Part shown: positions 46,950 to 58,742 of the stretch, in pieces | Layout: every line of letters begins with the position of its first letter | How positions within the stretch are numbered: the stretch's first letter is position 1 | Assembly: GCA_039000515.1 (NCBI GenBank) | Contig: JBCFYV010001001.1 | Coordinates: forward strand, 11,273,373-11,337,372 | From: Timema cristinae | Taxonomy: Eukaryota > Arthropoda > Insecta > Phasmatodea > Timematidae | Length of the DNA stretch: 64,000 nucleotides | Direction: 5' to 3' | The notes under the pieces: generated by a model | The model's input: the letters and a program-made list of their open reading frames with translations, nothing else | Told to the model about the DNA's origin: nothing | Database searches by the model: none | Made by a program: the position numbers and the translations under genes

Positions 46950-47112
46950 AGTTACACCTGGACAGGAGAATCGAACCTGGGACCTTTGGCTTAGTACGCC
47001 AATGCTCTAACCGCTGACCTATCCAGGAATCATCCTGTGCCCAGGGTCATTCTTCACTCATATTTTAAGGCAGAGTCTATGATGGACGTACAGAAATCAT
47101 CGGCTACAAATG
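46950..47112 (-). mobile_element. SINE-C, minus copy
   Basis: Reversed head: GAATCGAACCTGGGACCTTT (box B) and CTCTAACCGCTGACCTATCC (box A), with the family body after it. It meets a plus-strand head at 47113, so the two copies are head to tail in opposite senses. Confidence 0.8.
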
Positions 47113-47205
47113 TGTGGAATTCCTGGCTAGCTCGGTGGTTAGAGCTTTAGCGTAGCAAGCCAAAGGTCCCGGGGTCGATTCCTGTGTCCAGGTGTCACTT
47201 TTCAA
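47113..47205 (+). mobile_element. SINE-C, plus copy (head only)
   Basis: GGCTAGCTCGGTGGTTAGAG (box A), then AGGTCCCGGGGTCGATTCC (box B) and CTGTGTCCAGGTGTCACTT. It lies just after the reversed copy and could pair with it in a transcript. Confidence 0.75.
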
Positions 47206-47319
47206 TTTTCAGAATATATCTAAATGGGTCACTAAAAACCATAAATAATAGCTTCGGATATTTGATTCTTAAAAAAAAATTGAATAACACTAAACTAGAC
47301 CAATTTATGATACATTTTA

Positions 47320-47830
47320 ATAGTTCTTTATGTATGTAAGAGACCTGCTATGTAGAAGAAAAGCGCCCTTGAAGTGTAAGGAAGTGTTGTAGAAAGCATA
47401 TTTTGTACCCATTGTCACATATTCAGCAGAAACATGGACAACGAATGTAAGAGAGATTAGGAAAGTGGAGGCCATGTTAATGAAGTTTGTTAGGAGCATG
47501 CTAGCTGTCACTAGGAAAAAGAAGATTAGGAATGAAGTTTATGGGAAAGAGTGGGTGTACAAGGAGTATATGAGATAGAATAGGAAGCAAGATTGATATG
47601 GTATGGGCGTGTAATTGAGGACAGAAAATGAGAGGATACCAAAGAGAATGATAGATGAAATGTGTAAGAAAAAGATCACAGGTGAGGTCAAGAAAGATGG
47701 GTAAGAGCAGATAATAAAAAGTGTTCAAGTGAGAGGAGAAGGCAGGAAGAAATTAAGGAGAAAGTTGGAGGCATTTTACTAAACTGACCCAGCCACAAGC
47801 TGGAAACATTTGATGATTATGATGATTAGT
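47320..47830 (+). mobile_element. LINE (non-LTR) 3' end remnant, plus
   Basis: With stops, it reads PIVTYSAETWTTNVREIRKV and RKKKIRNEVY, the end of a reverse-transcriptase protein, and finishes GGAAACATTTGATGATTATG. The end resembles the remnant at 33540-33860. Confidence 0.8.
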
Positions 47831-48789
47831 AGTTTAACACAAAATTATATGATAAACCTAACAACTAGACTTCAAACCTTTACTTCACCACTTAAATTAA
47901 CTCAAATTCACATCCTAAAGAAAAGTATTTTGGTTTGGCTACAATCCTAATTCTCTATAGCTAAGAATCAAGATTAACAAAATCAGGATTGATGGGAAGA
48001 AAAGATACCATTTTGGGAAAATTAAGCTCTACAATTCAATAGTCAATCTGTAAAGGTAAATTAATGATTTGAATTTTCTTTAAAGTTGTATTTGACTCAT
48101 CTCTATAAACAATTATACATTTATTAATTGGGGGAAATGTTAAATTTCTTCTAGCACTTCTTTCACAACGAATGATCTGAAATTGTGAAATATATAAAGA
48201 ACTTACTTTGTGCCTTTTTTTAAAACATAACTATCAATAGATTTTTTTAGAATTTACTTGCAGACATCTTGGTATTTATTGAGTATTATCGGCCAATTTG
48301 TTCAGACCAAGGTGGAGTGTGAATTTTTTTTTTTTAACAAAAATGGCAGTTGGGGTAGAGTTCATATAACAACTGGTAGGCCTAAATAGGCTTAGCTCAT
48401 ACAATACTATATTTCTGGCTAGTAATTGCTGCCCATTTTAATTTACACAACACTGTTAAAATCCATTGATTACATTAGTTTTACTTGTTTAAATCTAACA
48501 TAACGAGTCACGATGTTTCGAAATTGGCGCACAGTTCTCAGCTCATTGGTTTATACAAAGTTATTTAGTAGGTCAAGGAAAGTGGTACCAGACTGAGATC
48601 TGGTATCATCTCGGTCATAAACACTCGTAACCAACCGCGATATAAGGAGAGTAAAAATGTTTTGTTGATAAACATCGATATCAGATCAGTTGCGAAAACG
48701 CCTAGTAAAGCAGGGAAGTAATGATTAGAGTTTCATTAGATTTTATCCTGATTTTTCAAGTTTCTTTGAAAATTCACCATCATAAACTG

Positions 48790-49000
48790 TTTTCAACCTG
48801 TGACCAGGTCAATCTAGTAAAATACCTCCCCCGCCTCCCTCCAGTCCTCCTCCTCTCATTCTACATTCACTTCCACACTTTATCTGCTCCTCTCTTCTTT
48901 TCCATCCTCATTACATGACCATACCATCTTAGTCTTACTTCCTTTATCTCATGTTCTCCTTGTGCCCCCACTCTTAAAAAATATTTTGAGTCGGATATCA
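48790..49000 (-). mobile_element. LINE (non-LTR) remnant, minus
   Basis: Pyrimidine-rich stretch with CTCCTCTCTTCTTTTCCATC and CATTACATGACCATACCATC, as in the reversed 'HVMRM' region of the other LINE remnants (TATGGTCATGTAATGAGG on the minus strand). Confidence 0.6.
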
Positions 49001-50435
49001 CCAAGATGAAATGGATAGGACATTGGATTATGCCACACGTTATCTACACAATTCATGATGTGCAATCCCCAAAGATATTTTTGATCCCAAGATGTCTACC
49101 TACCACAAAAGTTTGAGCGTTCAACACTGTTCTGTTATTAATAAACATTGGTACACCCTATAAAATTGTATCTTATGAAAGTGCTATATGAGCTTTAAGG
49201 TTGGAGTATAGAGAGCACAAGTTAATGGTTTTATTTTTTATATCAAAACTTTTTTTTGTACAAAAATCAAATATTGTTCCATTGGAAACATAGAATTTAA
49301 TTTTCTTCACATGGTGAAATCATCAGTTGTTGGATACCTGTCATTGGCATAGTGGTATTCACTATATGAGAAACTTTTTAAACGAAGAAAAAAAAGTTCA
49401 TTAAATTCTAAAACAGATATTCAAGAAATATTGATATCACTATGTGAAGAAAATTAAAACAATGTTTATTCTGGAGAATTAGCTAATTTTTTTTTTTAAA
49501 AAAAAGAGAGATAAAAATAGTGCTGTTAGCTCTTGCTCCATACACTCTTACCTAAAATAGGGATAAGTAAATACAAAGGGCCAGTTACATTGTCGGACCT
49601 AGTGCTCAAGTGTGGCACTAAATACAGGATGACACTTATTCAAACCAGAATTGAAAGCGCCAGTTTCATATGTGAAAGTCTCTTTCATTCAAGTTTAGTT
49701 ATGTGTTGTCTTTTATTTAAAATAGCCATACTAAGCCTGAATATGAAACAGGCCCTTAGCGTTTATATCTAGACCTAATATCTCCTGAAAAGTCCAATTA
49801 CATTACAACCATATTTTGTGTAAAATGTCACTCATTACCTGTTTCCAATAACTTGGATTTTGTTGTAATTTTGAATGATTAAATTGTTACAAGTTTGTGT
49901 CTGTAATATTGGTATCAGTTCACTCAATTGAATCCTGCCCATATGACTGATTAAATGACCAAGTAGTGGATTGTTTGATTAGGAATTTTTCATTTCAAGT
50001 ATAGTTTGAATGAAAATATTGTGTTTTTTTTTTTTTTAAGTTTGAGTAATATAGTATCGTTTTTGTATACTAAATATTTCAAGTAAAATATATTTAATAG
50101 ATCTATGCCTATCCATCAATACAAACATTACATTAAGAATGATTTTTTGGGGGGGAAATTATGATTACAAAAAATCACATTTTTAAAATAGGTTTTATTT
50201 ATATAGTTGCACAAGTTTTATATATTTAAATCAGTAAAGTATTCACACACCCCTATAAAATCTGTATTTTAAATTAGTAAGGAAAGGAAGCCCCTAGTTC
50301 AACTCTTCAATCTGTCTTTGATTTTGTTTTTTGAGCTTCAAGTTTTTTTCTCTTAACCATATACTATAGGACTCTGAAAATATTAAGAGAAACACAAATA
50401 AAATATTGGTTACATTTGAAAATTCAATCAAAAGG
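49001..50435. other. intergenic, no gene seen
   Basis: AT-rich, with T- and A-runs. No repeat family or exon recognised apart from short ORFs without features. Confidence 0.5.
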
Positions 50436-50439
50436 CCTG

Positions 50440-50635
50440 TATTGGTTAGTCACAGTTCAATTGGTAGCGTGTATACCTACTGAGCTAAGAGGTCTTGGGT
50501 TCAATTTCAGGAATGGTTGAAAAATATAACATAAATGAAATTGATATTTCCCCTTTCACGGTGATGAATTAATGACTGGGGGCTGGATGTTTTCTTTGTT
50601 CTAGTTTTAAGTTAGTTTATAATTTATATGTTGAT
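50440..50635 (+). mobile_element. SINE-D, plus copy
   Basis: Head CTGAGCTAAGAGGTCTTGGG with box B GGGTTCAATTTCAGG, then CCCTTTCACGGTGATGAATT and GGCTGGATGTTTTC. Same family as 59045. Confidence 0.75.
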
Positions 50636-50654
50636 ATAATATATTTATTTCTAT

Positions 50655-50880
50655 TTATTTGAGGTACACTTGATATAATAGTTTTAATTATTTGAGATAT
50701 TTACCATACACTTTCTGAACCAACTGATTATATCAACACATGAGAATTTCTATGAACTAGAGTGAAAGAGCTTAACAATTTTGTCAGGAAAGGTATTTTC
50801 CCATCCCTTTCAGGGTTCTTTTACATGCTACAATCAACATGGGTTAGGCGTTTGTCTCATTTCTAGGTGTTAAAATAGTC
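50655..50880 (-). mobile_element. SINE-E, minus copy
   Basis: Reversed body of the SINE at 29285, including GAAAGGTATTTTCCCATCCC and ACATGAGAATTTCTATGA. The reversed head is weak. Confidence 0.6.
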
Positions 50881-51182
50881 TGAACTCCATAAAAAACATA
50901 TATTCATACTAAAATATTCTCATAATAAAGAAACAGTAGTGACTAATATACTAACTTACTCTATGGCATTATGAACTCGAAAGTTCATTGCTGTACTTAC
51001 TAAATTTCACCACTTATTCCTATCTTAAGCTAGTTCTTTTCAGACTACATTATTACCCGCTATCCTTATCTTCCAGCTAGTTCTATCCAGTCTATATCAT
51101 TACACCCTATCCCCATCATTAGCTAGATCCAGTCCACCTTTTTTACACCCTATCTCTATCTTATATATATACTATTATTAAT

Positions 51183-51305
51183 AATATTATTAATCACAAC
51201 TTGTGAATGTGTGGAATTCCATGTCTCCACCGTGGTTTGGAGCCCACATTAGCGTAAGTGTTTATAACCCGAACAGTTAGTAAGATGTGGTACTACTAAT
51301 AATAA
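51183..51305 (+). repeat. SINE-B, internally deleted
   Basis: Body (GAATGTGTGGAATTCCATGT and CTCCACCGTGG) jumps straight to the tail (ATTAGCGTAAGTGTTTATAA and AGTAAGATGTGGTACT). About 50 bp between the two parts are missing compared with 5374-5648. Confidence 0.7.
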
Positions 51306-51370
51306 TATATATCTATTCTACCTCATTACACCCTATCCCCATCCTGAGCTAGCTCTATCTAATCACCCAC

Positions 51371-51590
51371 CTCGGTGACGTGGCTAGCTAATGCGATAGT
51401 TTTGTGTTCAGCTAGACTGCTAAGGATGGGGAGATGTTCGAATCTCGGTTGGGTGAACTGGGGAGAGTTTTTCCTAAATTGTTTTCCACTCTCCCTCCAT
51501 TCAAATCTGAGTTCACTTCATCTATATTCAACCTTCCCAATTCCTAACCCATTATCATAATTAGTACTTAAGCGTATAGTTGGTGTAAAG
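51371..51590 (+). mobile_element. SINE-A, plus copy
   Basis: Head GGTGACGTGGCTAGCTAATG with GATGTTCGAATCTCGG as box B, and body CCACTCTCCCTCCATTCAAA. Confidence 0.75.
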
Positions 51591-51662
51591 TGTCGTCTTT
51601 TGTAGTGAGCATGAACAATTTTTCTCTATATATATATATATCAAATAAATTTTGAATATATA

Positions 51663-51821
51663 TTAACTTTGTTGCTTGAATGCTCTTAATCTGTCACTCT
51701 CATAACAGACTAGACTGTCGATGACTGTAAATTCAAAGTTATAATCATGTTTGGGTGTACTGAAGGTGTTTGTTCCTAAATGCTTTTCCACTCCATCCAC
51801 GCAAATGATGGTACACTTTCA

Positions 51822-51852
<31 letters not shown>

Positions 51853-52097
51853 TATTATTTTAGCACCGCGTCTTACTACCCGTTCGGGTTATACGCACTT
51901 ACGCTAATGTGTAATGGTAGGGTGATTGTGAGATGAAATGGAGGACCTCCAGTTTAACGTGGAATCCGAACCACGGTGGAGGCCTGGCATTCCCCACATT
52001 CTACACTTTCTATAGATTCATCTTACCTCATCCTTGATACTTTAACATAACTAACAAATATATGTACAACCCAAACAGGTATTAAGATGGGGTGTAA
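51663..52097 (+). mobile_element. SINE-A, plus copy, split by a reversed SINE-B
   Basis: The two halves 51663-51820 and 52011-52097 join exactly at TACACTTTC. The second half ends with the tail CCAAACAGGTATTAAGATGG. The SINE-B between them entered later. Confidence 0.8.
51821..52001 (-). mobile_element. SINE-B, minus copy, 5'-truncated, inside SINE-A
   Basis: (TTA)n, then TAGCACCGCGTCTTACTACC and the reversed body to ATTCCCCACATTC. The head is missing. TACACTTTC is duplicated on both sides (51812-51820 and 52002-52010). Confidence 0.88.
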
Positions 52098-52499
52098 AAA
52101 AAACTGTTACCAATGGTAACACTGAATACTGGCTTACCTCTATTACTAAGACTGTGCATGCCTAATCACTGCCCCTACACATTAAATAATAAACATTACT
52201 CTTTGTTTGTTATGTACCTAGTTTGGGATGCTGCACTTGTATAATCTTATTACTACTAGAAAATTTTTATATATATATATATATAAGTCAATTTTATACC
52301 AAACAAATTATTTTCTATGGCCATGATGTCATTTGAGGACAATGTTTTGCAGTTTGCGCTACATATTTCTCTTGTTGGTTGTGGATTTGCAGCTCTGTCT
52401 AGTAATAACAAGTTTAGTAGCAAACCTTAACTATCTCCTAAACACAATTCCATCATTTTGCCGTTGATGAAGATTTGTTTGATGTGTTTCCCATACATC

Positions 52500-52740
52500 C
52501 GGAGCTGGGTATGCACCCAGTCTTTCAGCTGGTTAGTGTTGTTCACACCACCTGGTATCAAACACACCATGTACTAGAGAATCTCAGAAAGGACACAGGT
52601 TTCCTGTTACTTCCCCTTATAAGGAAGCTGTGCTACAGATTTTTATTGTTTAGGAAAAATGTTGATCTTGGCTTGGCTGTGAACCCAAGAACAAAGATTC
52701 CTGAGGTGAGCATTTTACCATAAGACCAACGAGGTCGATC
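52500..52740 (-). mobile_element. SINE-E-like, minus copy
   Basis: Reversed head: CCAAGAACAAAGATTCCTGA, then TTACCATAAGACCAACGAGG, which on the minus strand is a tRNA-like CCTCGTTGGTCTTATGGTAA. The rest is diverged. Confidence 0.5.
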
Positions 52741-53979
52741 ATGTCATGAGAGTTTAATAAAATTGTGTAGATCAGATGAAGGAATGATGTAAATGTGCTT
52801 TATCACTGTGGTTTCTTAATCACAGTACTCATTAACAGTGTGATATGAATTACTTGGAAATAGAAATACTTTGATTACTTTATTAGCTTAAAATGTATAC
52901 ATACTATTAAATTGTGATTATATTTCACTCTTAAGTTTTTATACATGTGTTATCATGCAATGTCTTTGATTGTGGGACTTTTCACTTGTTTTGACTAGTA
53001 AGTTCACTTGCTTACACTCTAGTGTCACAAAATAAAAGAGTAGGCTAACAATATTGAATGTCTATATCACCCTCCTGGTCAGTTTCACCCTAAACATTAG
53101 TGTCACAATTTAAATGTCTTATTATTTCATTATTATGAGTTGCTGTAGTTTTCACTTCTTGATATTAATATTGCACGATCGTACTTGTGACTGAGTCACT
53201 GCTAACAGGATGCTAGTAAAGTAAAGCCACATTATATAATATAAGGCTGAACCAAAGTCGCTCACTTTGGCAATACAGACTGTTGAATCATTATCGAGTG
53301 TGACAAAATATTTGCGGAATTATTTAAATGTTATACTAGGGATGCAAATACTGCATCTAGAGCACAGTAAACATGAATGTAGGCTTAAGAAACAAATTGT
53401 TTTAAATATTTTATAAGGTTCTCTTAAAAATAACTTTTTGAATACTTAAAATTAGGACGAATTGCATTTGGTAGTTTGTTCCATATTCATACATAGCTAT
53501 AGTGAGAACACTGAAGAAAGAGCTTCTTAAAAATTAAAAACTTTTTATTTTGTGGTGATCATTAATGAGATTTTACTATATTAACCATACAAACTGTAAT
53601 AAATGTAGCTACATTCTGAAGATATGTGCTCAAGTAATAATCATAGTAATCAGTGGTGAGGTATAACCTAGAAAATGTTTGTCAGATATACCTTGGTTTT
53701 CTTATGAGTGGACAGTTGCAGCACCATTTGGTAAAAACAAGTAAATTTTATGCAGTCTAAATTGATAACATTTTACTTTATTACTAGTGTTATTTTATAC
53801 ATATCAAAAATAACAGCTGCAGATCACATGACTTGGCGTATGAATGGAAAGTGAGTTTAGTAACTTTTTCTAGCTGTCAGATATGTCCATTTGTAAGAAA
53901 ATTGGGGTGTACCTAAATTATAAAGCCCCGACTTCATCTAAATTTCTAAACTTTTACGTCTATTTTTATTTTTTCTCTC

Positions 53980-54325
53980 TAGAGATGAGTCGAATCCTAT
54001 ATTTATCGAATTAAAATCGTAATCTTTAAAAATGTACAATTTTATTTAAACTAAGAATATTTCAAATTCAATATTTAAAATGGTTCTCCAAGGCTTGATG
54101 CCACTGACAAATAAAATGTTGCTTGCCATGTCTATTACATCATTAACAACAAAGCGAACAAATTTATGTGAATTAATTTCAATAATACAATTTCACCTTT
54201 TTTGTATTTTTTTGTTATTCTTCCAACTAATTAAGTATTTTACCAATTGCTTAAAATTGTTATTTGAAGTCATGGTCTTCATACTTTTTTGAGAATTTTT
54301 ATGGATCTCGAATACTCGGATCAAG
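53980..54325 (+). repeat. degenerate hAT-family copy
   Basis: Starts TAGAGATGAGTCGAATCC, as the intact elements do. ATCTCGAATACTCGGATCAA near 54305 resembles the other end. Internal part short and decayed. Confidence 0.5.
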
Positions 54326-54897
54326 GATTCCAAAAAATTGTATTATTTTCCTTTGTAAAACTAAAATAGTACAAGAATTCGTTCAAATACAAAACATAAT
54401 AAAAGAGTGTTAATTGTTTGTCAATTGAGTAATAAATTTGTTTTATAGAGGCATTTATACCTTAGTGTAATCATTAGCTAGTGGGAGAAAATGGATTTAA
54501 AAGTACCCTTCTCTCAGAACACAAAGTGAACATGCGACAGAGGAGGAAATGGCTTTATCGTGCTCAGTAGTTCATTAACTGCACAGCATAATAGCCTTTC
54601 ATAGAGGTAAACAGACCCTCTACTAGTTAACCCTCTCATTGGTAATTACAAAATGTCACTCGTGCGCATTCCACAGTTTCTAAAAGGAGTTGTATCCAGC
54701 CTAATTTGTGGAAACTTTTGGTATGTGTTCTGTTTAGAGATTGGCAAGTGTGAGTATAGAATACATTTCTATTGTATGGATTGACCATCTCAAGTTTAAT
54801 ATAGGTAGCCTACAAACTTTACTTCAAATATTAATCACTATTTTGTCCAATGTGATGATTATCTTGTGACAGTTGACACGACACAAGTGAATTAGTG

Positions 54898-55398
54898 TTA
54901 CACGTAATCGGATGGTACCGTGATAGTCTCTGTGATGGCAGCTAACCTGCTCATAGGATGTTTTCTGTGTGTCACTTCCCCACTCCCGTCCCAACTCGGC
55001 TCCATCAAACTCGCCATGCCTATCGCTTCATACGTCCTTTCAGGTACAGTCGTGCTCGACAAGTCCGAATAATATGCACTACTAGGGGCAGAAGATACCG
55101 GAGCATCAGGCTCTATATCTGAACCTGTGTAGGCAGTGTTCTGGTATGCCGGCGTGTGGTTGGAATCGCGGTCCAACTCTGCATAAAGCGCCTCCCCAAC
55201 GGCTGTGTAGGCCTCATCTACAGTGTAATGGTTCTCTGCTGGTGCGAGCTCGTAGTTAGCTGCGGTGGTGCAGCAGTTGTACGACGAGCAGTCAGCCATG
55301 TCCACACTCGTCCTCCCACCGGAGGGCTGCTGTCACTGTGGAACACTGCTGTAGGTTCCTTAGAGTCCTCGCGAGAGGCCAGTCAGTAGACGTGGAGT
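54898..55398 (-). CDS. terminal exon of an unidentified single-pass membrane protein (cytoplasmic tail)
   Basis: On the minus strand the frame from about 55330 to the TAA at 54898-54900 is open and protein-like. It holds Tyr-based motifs YTVDEAYTAVGEALYAELDR, YSDL and YEAI, and ends SDYV. YxxL/I motifs are usual in endocytosis and SH2 docking, and D-Y-V at the end fits a class III PDZ ligand. The acceptor CCCCCAG at 55399 gives the phase expected from the microexon (G|AC), but the frame must change twice, in the G-rich stretches AGG|ACT and GGAGGACG, to reach the long frame. Each would need one added base. Alternative: a missing exon or acceptor I did not find. I do not recognise the protein. 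Confidence 0.6.
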
Positions 55399-57561
55399 CT
55401 GGGGGTACACGTAAGCACAGCGAACATAAACCTAAACACAAGTACACCAGATTCAAACTAATGGTCATGCAACAACTCCCGTGCCAGAAAGCTTCACTTT
55501 CCAGTTAAATACCATACAGCATTATATATTTCATATTTTTAGGTTATTATTATCATTGTTGTTGTTTCCATGGCAAGCAAGGCTTGACAGGCTATACTAG
55601 TAAGCTTTTCCCTCACTTTCACTATACACTTGACCATCAACACACAAAATGGTGTAGAATGAATGAATGTGTGTAATTATGTTTGTTGCCCTTAACAGTG
55701 GGTTTGATGGGGGTGGGGGTGGGATTACCTCATAATGGTGGTTTGATTCATAGAGGGAACGTCTCCCAACAGGAGATGACAGGGATTTTTTATTTTTTTA
55801 GAAAATGTAATCCCTCTTGAAATTTTATAAAGTTTTTACAACTAAATTTGCATGCATTGATTTTCTTACAAATGGAAATTTGGAGAACTTAGAAAAAAAA
55901 ACATTTTTTTTTCCTTGGTCAACAATGATAACATTTTTACTTGATTATTAGGTGGTGTTACTTTTTGGGTAGTGATAATCTTTATTAAAAGTGACAGTTG
56001 CTGATCACATGACTTGAGGCAGAATATGTGAAAGTAAATCTACTGATATATTAGTTTTTTTTATTGCTGTCGATTATCTCTACTTGTAAAAAGAAAAAAA
56101 AATAGTAACAGGGGGAAGAAATTTATTCCAGAACTATTAGCCTCTAAAAACTGAGGAGGAATGCAAACACATTATTATAGTGATCGTTCTAGCTTGCGAG
56201 GAGAATTTGAAATCCCCTCTGATCTGATCTGCTTTATCATGTAGTCTATCAAGCCAAAAATGCCTCCTTTTCTTTATTCTAAGCCCTACCTAAAAAAAAG
56301 ATGGTTTCTCATGCAGCAAGGATTTTGGTGTAAATAAACTTTTTGCTGTTAATGATAAAATAACATTTAACTATATTGTTAGTGCTATTTATCAAAAAAG
56401 TTAAATGAAGCTCACATGACTTGGCTTATGAATACACAAGTGATAGTAGATACAACTTTTCTAGCTTTCAGATAAGGTACCTCCGATTTTTGTAGACTGA
56501 TCTTTCAATTGTGTACGGCGAGACACTATAAATAGCGCGTTACGGCATTTCCCGAACTAATGAACATTAAAATCTAACGTATTTTTTATTAGCTATTTCT
56601 AGAGCAGAAACTATTCATGCGTAGTCTAAGAGAATTAGTCTGTAGGCTGTAGCTGAAGCGCTGCAATATGTGTTACTTAGTTGGGAATCGCTAGAATGTG
56701 TTGCTACATGGACACATTGTTGGGCTTACAGTCTGAATTGCTGAATTTTTTAGTTTGATCTAGAATTTTTTATCTAAAGTGGTTTGTTGAATAGATCACT
56801 TTTAGTTTTAAGTGACCGTAGTTTTTCTCCCCATTATTAAACCTTAACCAGTGACTTCCTTGAAATACGAAATTATTACTCTATGAAAAAGAAACAAATG
56901 AAAAAGTTCAGTAAAAATATTGTTGTGCAATGAAATGGTTTCTAATATTAGGATGTGCGGTTAAAGCTTATCAAGTGTTCGTATACTATTTTCAAAATTT
57001 TATTCGTGAAGTGATTTATTCAAGATTTCGTCTAAATTATAGCAGAATCAACCACAGGTAAGGTTTAGTAACTATAATATACTTGTCTCAATGTAAACTC
57101 TCACATAAAAACCCACACCCACCTTTGATTCATCCATTTTTTTCATGGCTCAATTATTATTATTTTGCTACTATTTCCATAGAATCTTTCATATTAAATA
57201 ACTATTGTATCAATGTGGTATTAAAGGCTACTAACTTACAAACATTGTGTTTTGTGGCAAAAAGTAATAACGTTTTATTATTATTTTATGGGTATTGATA
57301 AAGTGACAATCGCATAGTATATCACATGACCTGAAGTATGAATAGGCCTATGTGAATGTAGTTCTAACGGTTAGATAGGGTTGTTGTATAATGTTCACTC
57401 CACCTAACTATCCAATTGAATTGCCACGCACAAAATAATGTACAACGAACGTATGTTTATTAGAGCAAAGGTAAATATTGATGTAGATTATAATGAAGCA
57501 CGCCTCTAAGCCATTGCTTTCCTTGGCAATAGTCCATGAACGGCCCGTTGTTAGTGTATGG

Positions 57562-58083
57562 ACCTTTATGGTCCGTTTACAAGTTACAACCAAACGCACC
57601 CGTTTGTCGGATTCGCAACTACGCAATAACGTAATTTGGTCTGTCTACAATAGCTTACGCAAACATAATCGTATGTCGGACCCGCTTGTCCAGCTCTTGC
57701 GTTTATGTAGTCGCGTTGGCTTGCGTTCAGCCAATAAAAAACAAATATGGATGGACTAGTAAAATGAAAAAATATGAGATTATTTGGGCTATGACAACAC
57801 CTCTTGTAAATGTATATTACAGAATACTAGATTTTCAATTAAATCATTTATATTTAACCATTTAAATATTTTTTAAATATTTATTTCTTATTTGAAAACA
57901 TTAATATGAATTTGACTTTTAATGTCATGTTTGCTGTTTGTTCTATTGGTCGAAATTACGTCTTACGACTTTTCATTGTAGACAGTCTATTTTGTATTTA
58001 AGAGAAGCGTAATTACAAGTGATAATGCGATTTAGTAATTGCTATTCCGACAAACGGGTATGTTGGTTGTAGACAGGCCTTTA
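57562..58083. mobile_element. element-like stretch with 35-40 bp inverted ends
   Basis: The left end has GGTCCGTTTACAAGTTACAA and CACCCGTTTGTCGGA. The right end, reversed, has GGCCTGTCTACAACCAACAT and ACCCGTTTGTCGGA. They match at most positions. A third, similar phrase (GGTCTGTCTACAATAGCTTA) lies at 57629. No target duplication could be fixed, so the superfamily is open. Confidence 0.5.
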
Positions 58084-58093
58084 CTAATAACTA

Positions 58094-58321
58094 CAGTAGC
58101 CCCATGGCTTCTTTGGTGCTGACTGACAGCTCACAGCTGACGGCTTTGAAAAGTTACCAGACCAAATTATGTATCCCTACGCTGAACCATATGATCTGCA
58201 AAAACATGTGTTTAGCAGCTGTCACTTCTGACAGTCATCATTTAGGTATATACTTAAATTTTGACTGTCAGAAGTCAGCTGTGAGCTGTCACTCAGCACC
58301 AAAGAAGCCATAGGGCTACTG
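58094..58321 (+). mobile_element. MITE, CAGTAGCCC family, copy 2
   Basis: 228 bp between TA pairs (58092-58093 and 58322-58323). Ends CAGTAGCCCCATGGCTTCTT and the reversed CAGTAGCCCTATGGCTTCTT. Internal hairpin with TTCTGACAGTCATCATTTAG and TTTTGACTGTCAGAAG. Reverse complement of the copy at 1231-1455. Confidence 0.85.
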
Positions 58322-58728
58322 TAATGTTTTTGTTGCACTGGGGTGGTAACTCTCCCCTCCACAATTGTTTTGATCCTTTTTTCTTATTAAGTAGTCTTGG
58401 TTAGGGTTTAAATTATAAGTAGTTACTTACAAACACATTGTCACTAAAGCAAAGGCCTATATATATATAATTTGTTTTTTAAATTGCCGCTAAAATATCT
58501 TCTATAATCGGACTAAAAGCTTGGGGGGGGGGGGGGGCAGAGGGTAATTGTGAAGGGTGCCCCATTATGGTTTTCAGTGATTTAACTCCACATTATCCCA
58601 CAAATTTGCACTGCTAATATATTTACTATCGATGACTTAAACGCATTCATTATATCAACGGCATATATATTTTTTTTTACTAAGACCTCCCTTCTCTCTC
58701 TTTTAGGGGGTTGGAGGCAACATTGTGG

Positions 58729-58742
58729 TTACTTACCTGAAA
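58729..58742 (-). promoter_or_regulatory. possible recursive splice (ratchet) site or isolated donor
   Basis: On the minus strand GTTGTTTTCAG is directly followed by GTAAGTAA. The form (pyrimidines)CAG|GTAAGT is the consensus of recursive splice points in fly introns. It lies 120 bp downstream of the microexon donor. A strong donor of an unseen short exon would look the same. Confidence 0.35.

Larger units (their letters stand above)
53690..57380. repeat. four dispersed copies of a diverged 150-200 bp repeat with TCACATGAC
   Basis: At 53690-53900, 55910-56090, 56330-56490 and 57230-57380 the same order of words recurs: an AT-rich part with ATAACATTTTACTT, then ATCACATGACTTGGC or a close variant, TATGAAT and CTAGCTNTCAGATA. 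All four are in the same orientation, within 3.7 kb, over the 3' end of the minus-strand gene. Confidence 0.7.

Noticed and set aside
47113..47205. A true tRNA gene
   Set aside because: Box A and box B are present, but the same head recurs with the SINE body at five other places and the acceptor stem does not close.
52475..52723. 82-aa plus-strand ORF
   Set aside because: Covers a reversed tRNA-headed SINE; not protein-like.
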